Below, piece after piece: positions 8,852 to 17,309 of a stretch of 64,000 bases of DNA (position 1 is its first letter; each line of letters opens with the position of its first letter). A model generated the notes under the pieces. That model did not search any database. It saw only the letters and a program-made list of their open reading frames with translations, and was not told the origin of the DNA. Source of the stretch: Bacillota bacterium (GTDB taxonomy: Bacteria; Bacillota; Clostridia; Lachnospirales; Cellulosilyticaceae); NCBI GenBank assembly GCA_023393125.1, contig JAEWMQ010000005.1, positions 1 through 64,000 of the forward strand. Direction: 5' to 3'. A program made the translations under genes and the position numbers.

Positions 8852-10543
8852 ATGAAGAGAGAAAAACTAAGTCGAATACTTATGGTTGTGCTACTGTTAG
8901 TGGGGCTATTTCCTACATCTATGCAAGCGCAAACAACAAATTCAGAAATGAAAGCTGTTTGGATTTCTACCATTTATAATCTGGATTACCCTTCAGTAGG
9001 TGCAAAGAATAATCCAGACCAGCAAAAACAAGAGTACATAAAGATACTAGATCAATTGCAAGATATAGGCATTAATACGGTGTTTGTCCAAATTAGGCCT
9101 AAGGCAGATGCGTTGTATGAATCAGCTATCAATCCGTGGTCAGATATTTTAACAGGAACACAAGGAAAAGACCCAGGATATGACCCGATGCGCTTTATGA
9201 TAGAAGAAACCCACAAAAGAGGCATGGAATTTCATGCATGGCTGAATCCGTATAGGGTAACGACTTCTGGAACTGATGTAAATGCACTAGCTTCTAATCA
9301 CCCAGCACGTCTTCATCCAGATTGGGTGATTGCTTATAATAATAAACTTTATTATAATCCTTCCCTAGAAGCAGTGCAGCAACATATCGTAGATACAGTG
9401 ACTGAGATTGTACAAAATTATGATGTAGACGGCATTCATTTTGATGATTATTTTTATCCATCTAATTATCCTTTACCAGCAGGAGAAGGCAGGGATGGAC
9501 AAGTGGCGAATCAGAGAAGACAAGATGTCAATAACATGGTTCAAAAAGTACATAGCGCCATTAAAAAGCTAGATGCTTCTGTAGACTTTGGGATAAGTCC
9601 TATAGGGATCTGGAAAAATCAAAAATCTGATCCGGCAGGTTCTTTAACAGATGGTGGAGAAGGTTACTATACTGTTTTTGCAGATGCTAAAGCATGGATC
9701 AATAATGGGTGGATTGATTATATTATCCCACAAATTTATTGGCAAATTGGTCATGCAAAGGCAGACTATGCCACTTTAGTAGACTGGTGGTCTAATGCTG
9801 TTAGAGGAAGTGGTGTGAAGCTGTATATTGGACAAGGCATTTATAAAGATGAAATAGCGAGCACCATTGACAAGAATCTTGCACTCAATCAAAAATATGT
9901 AGAAGTAAAGGGGAATGCTTACTTTAGTTTAAGAGATCTTTTGGCTAATAGACAAGGCGTAGCAGATAGTTTAAAAGAATATCACTTAACCCAAGCGCCA
10001 TCTGTTATTTATAAGAAAGGAACAGTTAATACGAATAACCTTAATGTACGTACAGGCCCAGGCACCCAGTATTCTGTTTTAACAAAGCTTCCTCAAAATA
10101 CTCAGGTGAAGGTTATAAATACTTCAGGTGAGTGGTACCAGTTACTTTTGACAACAGGACAAACGGGTTATGTGGCAAAACAGTACATTACTCTTTCTAA
10201 AGATATTCGTCTCATTATTAATAATAAACAAGTAGAGCCTTTAGTGGCACCAGTCATCTCCAATAATACCACTTTAGTCCCACTACGTATTATCAGTGAG
10301 GAATTAGGAGGAGTAGTAGGCTGGAATAGTGCGCAAAAGCGTATTACCATTCAAAAAGGTGGAAGTACACTAGAGCTTTATATTGGAAGTAAAGAGGTCT
10401 ATGTAAATGGTATGGCTACAACGCTATTAACAGCGCCAATCGTTACAGAAGGCACAACGTTAGTTCCTATTAGATTTATTAGTGAGCAGTTAGGTGCTCA
10501 GGTAGACTGGGATGGTATAGAAAAGATTGTAAGTATTAAATAA
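8852..10543 (+). CDS. Secreted GHL10 glycosidase with SH3b and stalk domains
   Basis: A 563-residue exported protein. Residues 1-26 are a signal peptide ending MQAQ. Residues about 31-345 form a glycoside-hydrolase-like 10 (DUF187/YngK) barrel, recognisable from MKAVWISTIYNLDYPS, the FVQIRPKAD strand, HAWLNPYRV and DGIHFDDYFYP. Residues about 395-450 are a bacterial SH3 domain (NVRTGPGTQYSVL). Residues about 455-563 contain two copper-amine-oxidase-N/stalk type repeats (TTLVPLRIISEELG and TTLVPIRFISEQLG). The architecture suggests a cell-wall-associated enzyme acting on surface polysaccharide or peptidoglycan. No enzyme activity is certain for the GHL10 family. Ribosome site AAGGAG is 6 nt upstream. 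Confidence 0.88.
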   Translation: MKREKLSRILMVVLLLVGLFPTSMQAQTTNSEMKAVWISTIYNLDYPSVGAKNNPDQQKQEYIKILDQLQDIGINTVFVQIRPKADALYESAINPWSDILTGTQGKDPGYDPMRFMIEETHKRGMEFHAWLNPYRVTTSGTDVNALASNHPARLHPDWVIAYNNKLYYNPSLEAVQQHIVDTVTEIVQNYDVDGIHFDDYFYPSNYPLPAGEGRDGQVANQRRQDVNNMVQKVHSAIKKLDASVDFGISPIGIWKNQKSDPAGSLTDGGEGYYTVFADAKAWINNGWIDYIIPQIYWQIGHAKADYATLVDWWSNAVRGSGVKLYIGQGIYKDEIASTIDKNLALNQKYVEVKGNAYFSLRDLLANRQGVADSLKEYHLTQAPSVIYKKGTVNTNNLNVRTGPGTQYSVLTKLPQNTQVKVINTSGEWYQLLLTTGQTGYVAKQYITLSKDIRLIINNKQVEPLVAPVISNNTTLVPLRIISEELGGVVGWNSAQKRITIQKGGSTLELYIGSKEVYVNGMATTLLTAPIVTEGTTLVPIRFISEQLGAQVDWDGIEKIVSIK

Positions 10544-10728
10544 TAAAGTAGAGCGCCCCCAAGTGTGACAGTATGGTAAGGAACTTTACTAGCATGACCA
10601 CCTCTTTTAATAATGCTAGGCAGATGATTAATATAGAAGATAAAAACATTAAAAAATTGTCTACATGTAGCGTCTATAGAAGAAATTCAACTATAGTAAA
10701 TAGCAAAGCAGACATCTAAGCACAAGGT

Positions 10729-10778
10729 AAGCCAGATAGGTTCTATTGCTTTAATAGAATCTATCTGGCTACTTTTTA
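10729..10778 (+). terminator. Strong hairpin, likely terminator in the 10544-10844 gap
   Basis: AGCCAGATAGGTTCTATT / AATAGAATCTATCTGGCT with a 5-nt loop, followed by ACTTTTT. It lies 190 nt after the GHL10 gene. The rest of the 300-base gap shows no gene or promoter I can support. Confidence 0.75.
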
Positions 10779-10844
10779 AAAAATGGAAGTTTTGCTAGGG
10801 GAGACTACAAAGCAGAAGAACGTTTTAGACAAGGACATCTAGGC

Positions 10845-11168
10845 GTGATAGAAGTTGTGAAAAATGGGGATCAGATTGTAAAAGTAGAGTTTAATGAAAA
10901 TACACGTCCAAACTACTACAATCGATTTTATCAAGATGTACCAAAACGTCTATCTGAATACAACTTTTCAATGGGTGAAAAGAAAGGGGCAGCATGGATT
11001 CAAAGTGTTGTCTTGGTAGAGGAGCAGATGTTAGAAGAGCAACGTTTAACAGGTGAGTTTGACGTTGTAACAGGTGCCTCTAATAGTATCTATCAAGCGA
11101 TGCTACCATTAGCAGAAAAAGTGGATGCAGCAATTAAAGAAGCTAGTTCAGTTAAATACTATGCATAA
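10845..11168 (+). CDS. FMN-binding-domain-like protein, probably 5'-truncated
   Basis: A 107-residue ORF from GTG 10845 without a ribosome binding site. The reading frame is open further upstream, giving GDYKAEERFRQGHLGVIEVV, which looks like the beginning of an FMN_bind (RnfG/NqrC C-terminal type) domain. The later VVTGASNSIYQAM matches the conserved (S/T)GAS-x-S flavin-site region of that family. Signal peptide, start codon and promoter appear to be missing, and a terminator hairpin sits immediately upstream. I read it as the remnant of a larger lipoprotein gene or a gene that lost its 5' end. Family assignment is moderate and truncation is inferred. Confidence 0.5.
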   Translation: MIEVVKNGDQIVKVEFNENTRPNYYNRFYQDVPKRLSEYNFSMGEKKGAAWIQSVVLVEEQMLEEQRLTGEFDVVTGASNSIYQAMLPLAEKVDAAIKEASSVKYYA

Positions 11169-11212
11169 AAAAATGCTCATCAAGTACATGTAGTACTAGA
11201 TGAGCATTTGTT
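11169..11212 (+). terminator. Terminator after FMN-binding-like ORF
   Basis: AAATGCTCATC(A)AGTAC / GTACTAGATGAGCATTT type hairpin directly after the stop codon, with a weak T-tail (TTGTTATT). Confidence 0.7.
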
Positions 11213-11315
11213 ATTGCTAAAATGCAAAGCATTATAAAAATACTAATGATTATGGTATAATATATGTAATGAGTGTCAAGGCTAAAAATAGACAGGTGTA
11301 TAAAGGAGGGGCGCT

Positions 11316-12416
11316 ATGAGATATATTTTATTAAATAAAAATCAAATGCTTTTAGAATTTAACTTAAAAGGAACACTAGTAGATGAACTAAGAATGTTAG
11401 GGCATAAAGAGCTTTTGCCAGAAATTCTAAAGAGCGGGAAAGAAGCAGCCCTCCAACATTGGTTAGGTACACGAGGAATAGATACTACTAGGACTAATGC
11501 CAGGGTGCTATTAAGTGAATTAAAATTAAAAAGTGATCGTGTTAGTGCCGTGGTGTTTAATAAAGGTTTAAATATGACAGACTGCTACTGGATTAAAGAT
11601 ACTCAAAAGGACGGAGATATGACCTTTGAGGATGTGAGCTTATATAGGAAAATAAATATCAAAAGTATTTCTGCTCTATCCATTAGTGGGCGAGCAGCTA
11701 GGGTGCCTACTAGTATTAATCATGAGATTACTAATATTGGTTCCTTTAATAAAGCATGGATTAAAGAAGATGGAGCGTGGTGGCTGTATAAAACAGGAAG
11801 TATCTACAATAATTATGCTGAACTTTTCACCTTTTATTTAGGAAAGTACTTAGGCATGGACATGGCGATTTATAAATATGCAGTGAATCCAGAAGTTAAT
11901 GCCAATGAACATCTTATCGCCTCCTTAAATTTTACTAGTGAAGACTATATGCTAGAGCACTATGACTCCTTTAGATACCGTTTTGAAGATGTAGGGCTAG
12001 AAGATGATGAAGTGATTATGAATAATCTTAGAGAAGTAGGGCTTAATGGAGCATATGAAAATATGCTAATGCTAGATGCACTAGTTGCTAATACAGACAG
12101 GCATGAATTCAACTTTGGTGTATTAAAAAAAGTAGATACAGGTGAAGTAGTGGGATTTGCACCTTGTTTTGACCATAACCTAGCTCTAAATGCCCATCTT
12201 AATAATGGCGAGCCGATAGGCTTAGGTCTTTATAAGCTATGCAAAAGAACGGTAGGCATAGCACACATGAAAGCATTTCTTAAAGAAATGAGCATAGAAG
12301 ATATTTATGAAATAGATAAGAAAGTAAGACAGACTTTAAGGACGGACTTAGAATTCAAATTTGTGATAGATTATTTTAATAATATTTTACAGGACTTAAA
12401 AAATAGCGATAACTAG
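11316..12416 (+). CDS. HipA-like serine/threonine kinase-fold protein
   Basis: A 366-residue protein whose C-terminal half carries the HipA kinase core. NTDRHEFNFG (residues 259-268) gives the catalytic Asp and metal-binding Asn, and PCFDHNLAL (283-291) gives the DFG-equivalent Asp. WWLYKTG near 155-161 supplies the ATP-binding Lys. The N-terminal 120 residues do not look like the usual HipA N1 domain. No HipB-like HTH gene adjoins it, so it is either an orphan or works with an unlinked partner. Family members phosphorylate tRNA synthetases or other targets; the target here is unknown. AAAGGAGG lies upstream of the ATG. Confidence 0.75.
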   Translation: MRYILLNKNQMLLEFNLKGTLVDELRMLGHKELLPEILKSGKEAALQHWLGTRGIDTTRTNARVLLSELKLKSDRVSAVVFNKGLNMTDCYWIKDTQKDGDMTFEDVSLYRKINIKSISALSISGRAARVPTSINHEITNIGSFNKAWIKEDGAWWLYKTGSIYNNYAELFTFYLGKYLGMDMAIYKYAVNPEVNANEHLIASLNFTSEDYMLEHYDSFRYRFEDVGLEDDEVIMNNLREVGLNGAYENMLMLDALVANTDRHEFNFGVLKKVDTGEVVGFAPCFDHNLALNAHLNNGEPIGLGLYKLCKRTVGIAHMKAFLKEMSIEDIYEIDKKVRQTLRTDLEFKFVIDYFNNILQDLKNSDN

Positions 12417-12426
12417 GTATAAATAC

Positions 12427-12472
12427 AAAAAAGGCGGTTACCAAGTAATGAATACATGGTAACCGCCTTCTC
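12427..12472. terminator. Hairpin ending ncRNA copy A, also downstream of the hipA-like gene
   Basis: AAGGCGGTTACCA / TGGTAACCGCCTT stem. On the minus strand it is followed by TTTTTTGTATTT, on the plus strand by the weaker TCTCTTTT. It can stop transcription from both sides. Confidence 0.8.
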
Positions 12473-12890
12473 TTTTGCCCCAGACCCTAGTTAAACCTTC
12501 ATAGCTGCCTAAGTAAACTTTACTCTAAGGCATGACAATAGCTCCTCAGCACCTGCATACGGATAGAATGGTGCTTACGAAGACAGCTATGAAAGTTTAA
12601 CCCATGAGTGAGGAGCTCCTTAAAGTCTCGGCCCGGACTGTCCTATCTAGGAAGCCGTGACCTTAAGACTCTGGTTTAAAACTTTATTTGGTACTGCTAA
12701 GTGTAAAGCCTTTAAAAATAACTTATAAGTGGCGCCTCCCTTGCAGCGCACTAGTGAACATTTTCCTTAAATCCAGAGGTACCTATAACAATAGATTGAG
12801 ACATGGCCCACCCGGTCAGTTCCTCAAGTTGATGCTGTGGTGATTATGCCGAGGGAAGTTATTCGTTTGGACCTTACACCTCTATATATG
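12427..12890 (-). ncRNA. Structured non-coding RNA candidate, copy A
   Basis: About 465 nt without a credible ORF, nearly identical to copy B at 15644-16110. The minus strand is favoured because the left-end hairpin (GGCGGTTACC / GGTAACCGCC) is followed by TTTTTT only on that strand, and because mismatches in helices become G-U there. Visible helices: an enclosing stem near the 3' end (about 12491-12507 with 12584-12600); an apical stem AGCACC/GGTGCT (about 12549-12574); a CTTAAGGTC/GACTTTAAG stem (about 12617-12668) enclosing an AGTCC-GGACT type hairpin; a 5' pairing GTGTAAGG/CTTTACAC (about 12872 with 12703); and a 9-bp pseudoknot AGCTCCTCA/TGAGGAGCT (about 12540 with 12610). The 5' end is approximate. 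Size and complexity recall large bacterial RNAs such as ROOL or OLE, but I cannot assign a family. Confidence 0.72.
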
Positions 12891-12960
12891 TTACGAGAAA
12901 GATAATTCCCTAATAAAAAGTGGAAAAAATTTTTGCTTATAGAGAAAAAGGCGCTTCAGA

Positions 12961-13157
12961 GGGAAATGAGAGGTGCTGCCTGTCCTACAGGGTTCCGGTT
13001 CGTATTTTTGTAGGCACTAAGCTCATTTATTTGGATGAACGCCCATAAACTCGCTTTGCTCAGACACGTGGGCTAAAGGCCATCCAAAACATTCGCCAAG
13101 TGCCTCTAAAAAATACTCCCAAGTCACTCTTTCGGACAGGCAGCACCTCTCATTTCC
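12961..13157. repeat. Long imperfect palindrome, copy A
   Basis: A ~197 bp hairpin-forming element. The outer arms GGAAATGAGAGGTGCTGCC and its complement (12962-12985 with 13134-13157) match over 24 bp without error. An inner arm pairs GTATTTTTGTAGGCACT with AGTGCCTCTAAAAAATAC. The tip contains AACTCGCTTTGCTCA. Further copies lie at 16181-16377, 19880-20076 and, more diverged, 57770-57974. A short ORF on each strand inside it merely follows the palindrome and is not a gene. It has no transposase; MITE-like spread is possible. Confidence 0.85.
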
Positions 13158-13418
13158 ACAAACGTTTTTATGGGAATAAGTAAAATGTTTGTGAAGATAA
13201 GCAGAAATAAAGCAAAGAGTGGATAAAAGGAGTGGAAGAAGTGTATGGAATAATATAAGGGTAAGAGCGGCAATAGGTAGAGGATAGAGCTTTACAATAG
13301 CAATATAGCATAAAAGCATATTATGGTATAAAATTAAACTATAATATAAAAATATAATTGTTTAAAATCGAGAAATTACGATTCTATTAAGTAAGGCTGA
13401 GTAAGGAGTTAACTAATT

Positions 13419-14390
13419 ATGGAACGAGAGAGCTTTTGGCGAGTACTAGAAATACTAAGGACGAGGACTAATGAAGACCAAGGCATTTCAATTAAAGAAA
13501 TTCAAAGTTTTTTACAAGATTGCTATGGGGAAAAACGATCAAGAAATACGCTGATACAGGATATTGAAGCTTATGAACGTTTAGGTTTTGATATTAGGCA
13601 AGAAAGCACAAGACATAATCAGTATGTCTATAAGCTAGTAGACAGAGAATTTACCTTTGATGAGGTACGCATACTAGTAGACTCTATTAGTATTAATCAA
13701 TTTTTAACATGGGAGCAAAAGAAACAAATCATAGATAAGTTCAATGCCATTGTATCTACCAGGGATGTAAATAGGTTAAAAAGCACCATTAAAATGAATC
13801 ATTGTATACATCCAGATATTAATTTAATAGAGAATATCAAACGGCTACATATTGCATTAGCAGAGAAGACATTTATAAGTTTCCGTTATGGCAAATACAA
13901 TGAAAAGAAGGAGTTTATATTAAAGGATAAGGCGTATCTAGTCATTCCCAAAGAAATTATTTATAAGCAAAATAAGTATTACTTGATTGCACTTGATACT
14001 AAGAGTGATTTGGAGATTAGATATTATAGGTTAGATAGAATGACAGATATTCAGCGTGGAGAAGCGCACCATAATAAGGATCAAATAGATATGAGTGGCT
14101 TTGATATTAGGACCTTTGACATGTTTTCTAGTGAAGAAACTGAGATGGTAACGATGAGAGTACATAAGGATTTAATTGATTTAATGATAGAAAGATTTGG
14201 GGTTGAGGTTTCTATTAGACCAGACTTTGAAAGTGAAGAGCATATTATACTGCATCAAGAGATGGGGATTAGTATAGGATTAATCAGATGGATTTTACAA
14301 CAAGGCAGTAAAGTAGAGGTTTTGCAGCCACAGCACTTAAGGGATAAAGTTAAAGAAGAAGTAATTCAAATTATGAAGTACTATGAATAA
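13419..14390 (+). CDS. HTH-WYL transcriptional regulator (YafY-like)
   Basis: A 323-residue regulator. The N-terminal winged HTH (residues about 5-60: ISIKEIQSFLQDCYG, then SRNTLIQDIEAYERLGFDI) is of the DeoR/YafY type. Residues about 140-215 form a WYL domain (FISFRYGKYNEKKEF, then YLIALDTKSDLEIRYYRLDRM), an Sm-like fold that binds nucleic-acid or nucleotide ligands. The canonical W-Y-L triad is degenerate here. A WCX-type tail follows. AAGGAG lies 10 nt before the ATG. WYL regulators often sit near defence genes; nothing adjacent proves that role here. Confidence 0.85.
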   Translation: MERESFWRVLEILRTRTNEDQGISIKEIQSFLQDCYGEKRSRNTLIQDIEAYERLGFDIRQESTRHNQYVYKLVDREFTFDEVRILVDSISINQFLTWEQKKQIIDKFNAIVSTRDVNRLKSTIKMNHCIHPDINLIENIKRLHIALAEKTFISFRYGKYNEKKEFILKDKAYLVIPKEIIYKQNKYYLIALDTKSDLEIRYYRLDRMTDIQRGEAHHNKDQIDMSGFDIRTFDMFSSEETEMVTMRVHKDLIDLMIERFGVEVSIRPDFESEEHIILHQEMGISIGLIRWILQQGSKVEVLQPQHLRDKVKEEVIQIMKYYE

Positions 14391-14611
14391 ATTAAATAAG
14401 CGTTATATCTAAGAGAGTATGCTATTTGGCCAGCTAGAAAAGTACAATTAGCAAGCTAAGTAATGTAATAACGAGGGGAAATAAAGGGAATGGGAATTGT
14501 AGATATCCAAAAAACAGATATCTAACAAAGTATAATAGCTCATGATACATATACTTAACTAGTACACCAGTGGCACATCATATCAAATGAATATTATAAG
14601 GAGCGATAAGA

Positions 14612-14734
14612 ATGGAATTATTTAAGGCTTTACTAGTTCTTATATTTAACGTTATGCATCTTGTTGCGCTATGTATATTTGTAGGCATACAGGCTAAAAG
14701 TTTGTGGAGTGAAACATTTAGAAAAAGAGTATAG
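14612..14734 (+). CDS. Small hydrophobic membrane peptide, 40 residues
   Basis: ATG 14612 follows a textbook AAGGAG with an 8-nt spacer and reads 40 codons to TAG 14734. The peptide begins MELFKALLVLIFNVMHLVAL, has one hydrophobic stretch (about residues 5-28) and ends with a basic tail SETFRKRV. The surrounding 14391-14911 gap has no other gene. Its shape fits a small membrane regulator or a type I toxin-like peptide, but no antisense RNA is evident and no family is recognised. Confidence 0.55.
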   Translation: MELFKALLVLIFNVMHLVALCIFVGIQAKSLWSETFRKRV

Positions 14735-14911
14735 ATTTATTAAATCATGATAGGCACATGATAGAAATAAATTAGTTAGTATATGAGATGTGCCACATTA
14801 TTTAAAGCCCGATGAGATTTAATGATAGAAAGCAAAAAAAGTGACATCTAAAATTATATATTAAGAGTAGATAATAAAGCCAAAAACAAAAGTGAAGGTA
14901 GGTAAGCTCTT

Positions 14912-15604
14912 ATGAATCATATATTTGTTGATTTTGAAATGAATCCTATTGAAAAAAAACACAAAGAAGCTCGTCAGATTTGTACTCAAGAAATTATTGA
15001 AATTGGTGCAGTGATGCTAGATGCAAATTATGAGGAAATTTCAGCGTTTAAGTGCTACGTGAAGCCGGAGTACAGTACTGAAATCACTAGGAAATGCATG
15101 GAGATTACCGGTATTACTACTGAAATGCTGCAGATGGCATCTACTTTTTCAGAGGCTTTATTAGATTTCGTGATATGGTGTATGGATCAAGGTGAGGACT
15201 TTGAGATTTATGCTTGGAGTGAAAATGATCTTTTACAATTGACAGGAGAAATGCGCTTAAAGGAAGTAGAGCCGATGGATGAGGTTGCTTATATAGTAGA
15301 ACATTGGCATGATTTTCAAAAGACATTTTGCGATTTGTTAGGCCTTTATAGACCAATCTCTTTGGAAACAGCTGTTGGTTCTATTGGGAAGAAGTTCGTT
15401 GGACAAATCCATGATGCCTTGTGGGATGCCAGAAATACGGCTCATATCTACAGTCTATCAAAGGACACAGAAACGTTCTATGCAGTAATGAAGCCTATTA
15501 TGGAACTACTACAACCAAGAGAAGAATTTACTTGTATGCTAGGGGATTTATTTAATTTGAATGAATTGATTTACGTTGATGATTGTGAAAGGACTGTAGG
15601 ATGA
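14912..15604 (+). CDS. DEDDh 3'-5' exonuclease domain protein
   Basis: A 230-residue RNase T/DnaQ-fold exonuclease. The DEDDh residues are visible: D7 and E9 in VDFEM, D106 in AWSENDL, and H167 and D172 in IHDALWDA. The single-domain form resembles KapD/ERI-like exonucleases acting on RNA or single-stranded DNA. The substrate is unknown. It is preceded by AAGGTAGG at about 10 nt. The minus-strand ncRNA copy B ends just downstream, and their shared terminator hairpin lies at 15644-15692. Confidence 0.82.
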   Translation: MNHIFVDFEMNPIEKKHKEARQICTQEIIEIGAVMLDANYEEISAFKCYVKPEYSTEITRKCMEITGITTEMLQMASTFSEALLDFVIWCMDQGEDFEIYAWSENDLLQLTGEMRLKEVEPMDEVAYIVEHWHDFQKTFCDLLGLYRPISLETAVGSIGKKFVGQIHDALWDARNTAHIYSLSKDTETFYAVMKPIMELLQPREEFTCMLGDLFNLNELIYVDDCERTVG

Positions 15605-15643
15605 AAACAAAAAATATAAGCTGGTACCTATAGATTGGACATA

Positions 15644-16110
15644 CAAAAAAGGCGATTACCAAGTATAACAAATACAAGGTAATCGCCTTTCTCTTTGCTC
15701 CAGACTCTAGGTGAGTACTTCCATAGCTGCCTAAGTAAACCTTAATCAAGGCATAAAGGAACTCCTCAGCACTCTAATAACATGAAGAGGCTTACGAAGG
15801 ATAGCTATGAAAGTTTTAACCCATGAGTGAGGAGCTCCTTAAAGTCTCGGCCCGGACTGTCCTAATCTAGGAAGCCGCGACCTTAAGACTCTGGTTTAAA
15901 ACTTTATTTGGTACTGCTAAGTGTAAAGCCTTTAAAAATAACTTATAAGTGGCGCCTCCCTTGCAGCGCACAAGTGAACATTTTCCTTAAATCCAGAGGT
16001 ACCTATAACAATAGATTGAGACTTGGTTGACCCGGTCAGTTCCTCAAGTTGATGCTGTGGTAATTATGCCGAGGGAAGTTATTCGTTTGGACCTTACACC
16101 TCTATATATG
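15644..16110 (-). ncRNA. Structured non-coding RNA candidate, copy B
   Basis: Second copy of the RNA at 12427-12890. The 5' two-thirds is nearly identical. Differences cluster in the 3' domain, where pairing is kept: the terminator stem is GGCGATTACC/GGTAATCGCC instead of GGCGGTTACC/GGTAACCGCC (a G-C to A-U exchange on both arms), and the apical stem is GCACTCT/AGAGGC instead of AGCACC/GGTGCT. The pseudoknot is longer here, AAGGAGCTCCTCA with TGAGGAGTTCCTT, 13 bp with one G-U. Conservation continues upstream to about 16158, which should contain the promoter. The minus-strand hairpin ends in TTTTTTGTATG. Confidence 0.72.
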
Positions 16111-16180
16111 TTAGGAGAAAGATAAATCCCTAATAAAAAGTGGAAAAAATTTTTGCTTGTGGGGGAAAAGCATTTAGGAA

Positions 16181-16377
16181 GGGAAATGAGAGGTGCTGCC
16201 TATCCTACAGGGTTCCGGTTCGTATTTTTAGAGGCACTAAGCTCATTTATTTGGATGAACGCCCACAAACTCGCTTTGCTCAGACACGTGGGCTAAAGGC
16301 CATCCAAAACATTCGCCAAGTGCCTCTAAAAAATACTCCCAAGTCACCCTTTCGGACAGGCAGCACCTCTCATTTCT
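16181..16377. repeat. Long imperfect palindrome, copy B
   Basis: Nearly identical to 12961-13157 and in the same position relative to the ncRNA. Outer arms GAAATGAGAGGTGCTGCC and GGCAGCACCTCTCATTTC. The tip again reads AACTCGCTTTGCTCAGACAC. The RNA plus palindrome therefore form one duplicated ~730 bp unit. Confidence 0.85.
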
Positions 16378-16595
16378 ACAAACGTTTTTACGGGAATAAG
16401 CAAAAATAAAGTAAAGAGTGGATACAAGGAGTGAAATAAATATCTGAATAAAGTGAATTAAACAAAAAACAAAATCAATTATATGATAAAATAAATGAAA
16501 AACAAGAAAAAAGAGGTTACATATAAGTAAAATGACAAGAAGTAGGAATTTCAATAAATAGTAAAAGGTTTGAAAATGGAAGGGGATAATAGAAA

Positions 16596-17309
16596 ATGGG
16601 GATTTTCAATCGTTTATTTCAAAGCAATAAAAAAGAAGAAAAAGTAGCACTTACGCCAGAACAAAAGTTGCTTATGGTATTAAATCAAATGACTCAAGAT
16701 AGTGAGATTCAAGAAGGAAGTCTTTTTATTAAATCTTTGAACTTGAGTATAGAGGTTCATATTCCTCATATCAAAACAAGTTTTATTCAAGCTATTTTTG
16801 TAATGAAGCATTCTAGATTTGATGAGGCCATTATAGAATCAGTAACTGGTATTGGGAAGGACTTAGATACGGCTATTGAGCAAGCGGCTACGAATTTCTC
16901 TCTTTCAGTTTTATGTGGCATTACTATGGCTCTAAAGGATGAAGAAGGCAAACAGGTAGAATTGCAATTCATGGACAATGTACATCGTTATAAGCTTTAT
17001 GAAACTACTCTTATGGTCCAAGGAGAAAACAAAAATGGGCATCAGATTAATTATTGGGAACTATTAGGCTCAGAAATTCTAAGGCGATTAGGTAATAGAA
17101 AGATACAATATATCAAGATATATATATGTAAAACGGATGAATCAATACACTGTGAATGCGGAATTAATGGGATAATCCATGAAGACCTTAGCCTTATCTT
17201 AGAAGAAGCGGCAAGGAATTGGTGTGTTAAGAGTGCACTCTATTGGGAAAAACAAATATTTGTCTTAATGCAAGATGAAGAGACCTATGCACCGGTAAAG
17301 TTTATTTAA
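16596..17309 (+). CDS. Hypothetical protein, DUF6348-like
   Basis: A 237-residue soluble protein starting MGIFNRLFQSNKKEEK, with AAGGGGATA upstream. No signal peptide or membrane span. The segment FIQAIFVMKHSRFDEAIIES with a later EILRRLGNRKIQYIKIYICK recalls DUF6348 proteins of Firmicutes, but I hold that assignment loosely. No catalytic motif is visible. It is followed at 140 nt by another unrecognised gene. Confidence 0.6.
   Translation: MGIFNRLFQSNKKEEKVALTPEQKLLMVLNQMTQDSEIQEGSLFIKSLNLSIEVHIPHIKTSFIQAIFVMKHSRFDEAIIESVTGIGKDLDTAIEQAATNFSLSVLCGITMALKDEEGKQVELQFMDNVHRYKLYETTLMVQGENKNGHQINYWELLGSEILRRLGNRKIQYIKIYICKTDESIHCECGINGIIHEDLSLILEEAARNWCVKSALYWEKQIFVLMQDEETYAPVKFI

Noticed and set aside
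12427..12890. Group II intron or RNase P RNA as identity of the ncRNA
   Set aside because: No GTGYG start, no domain V-type hairpin and no reverse transcriptase ORF. The AGTCCGGGCC word resembles part of RNase P, but the other conserved regions are absent and two tandem copies would be unexpected.
13023..13319. 98-residue minus-strand ORF with a near-copy at 16243-16554 and a plus-strand ORF at 16140-16409
   Set aside because: The shared part lies exactly in the long palindromes and is open on both strands because of the inverted symmetry. No ribosome sites; flanking parts are unrelated. These are not genes.
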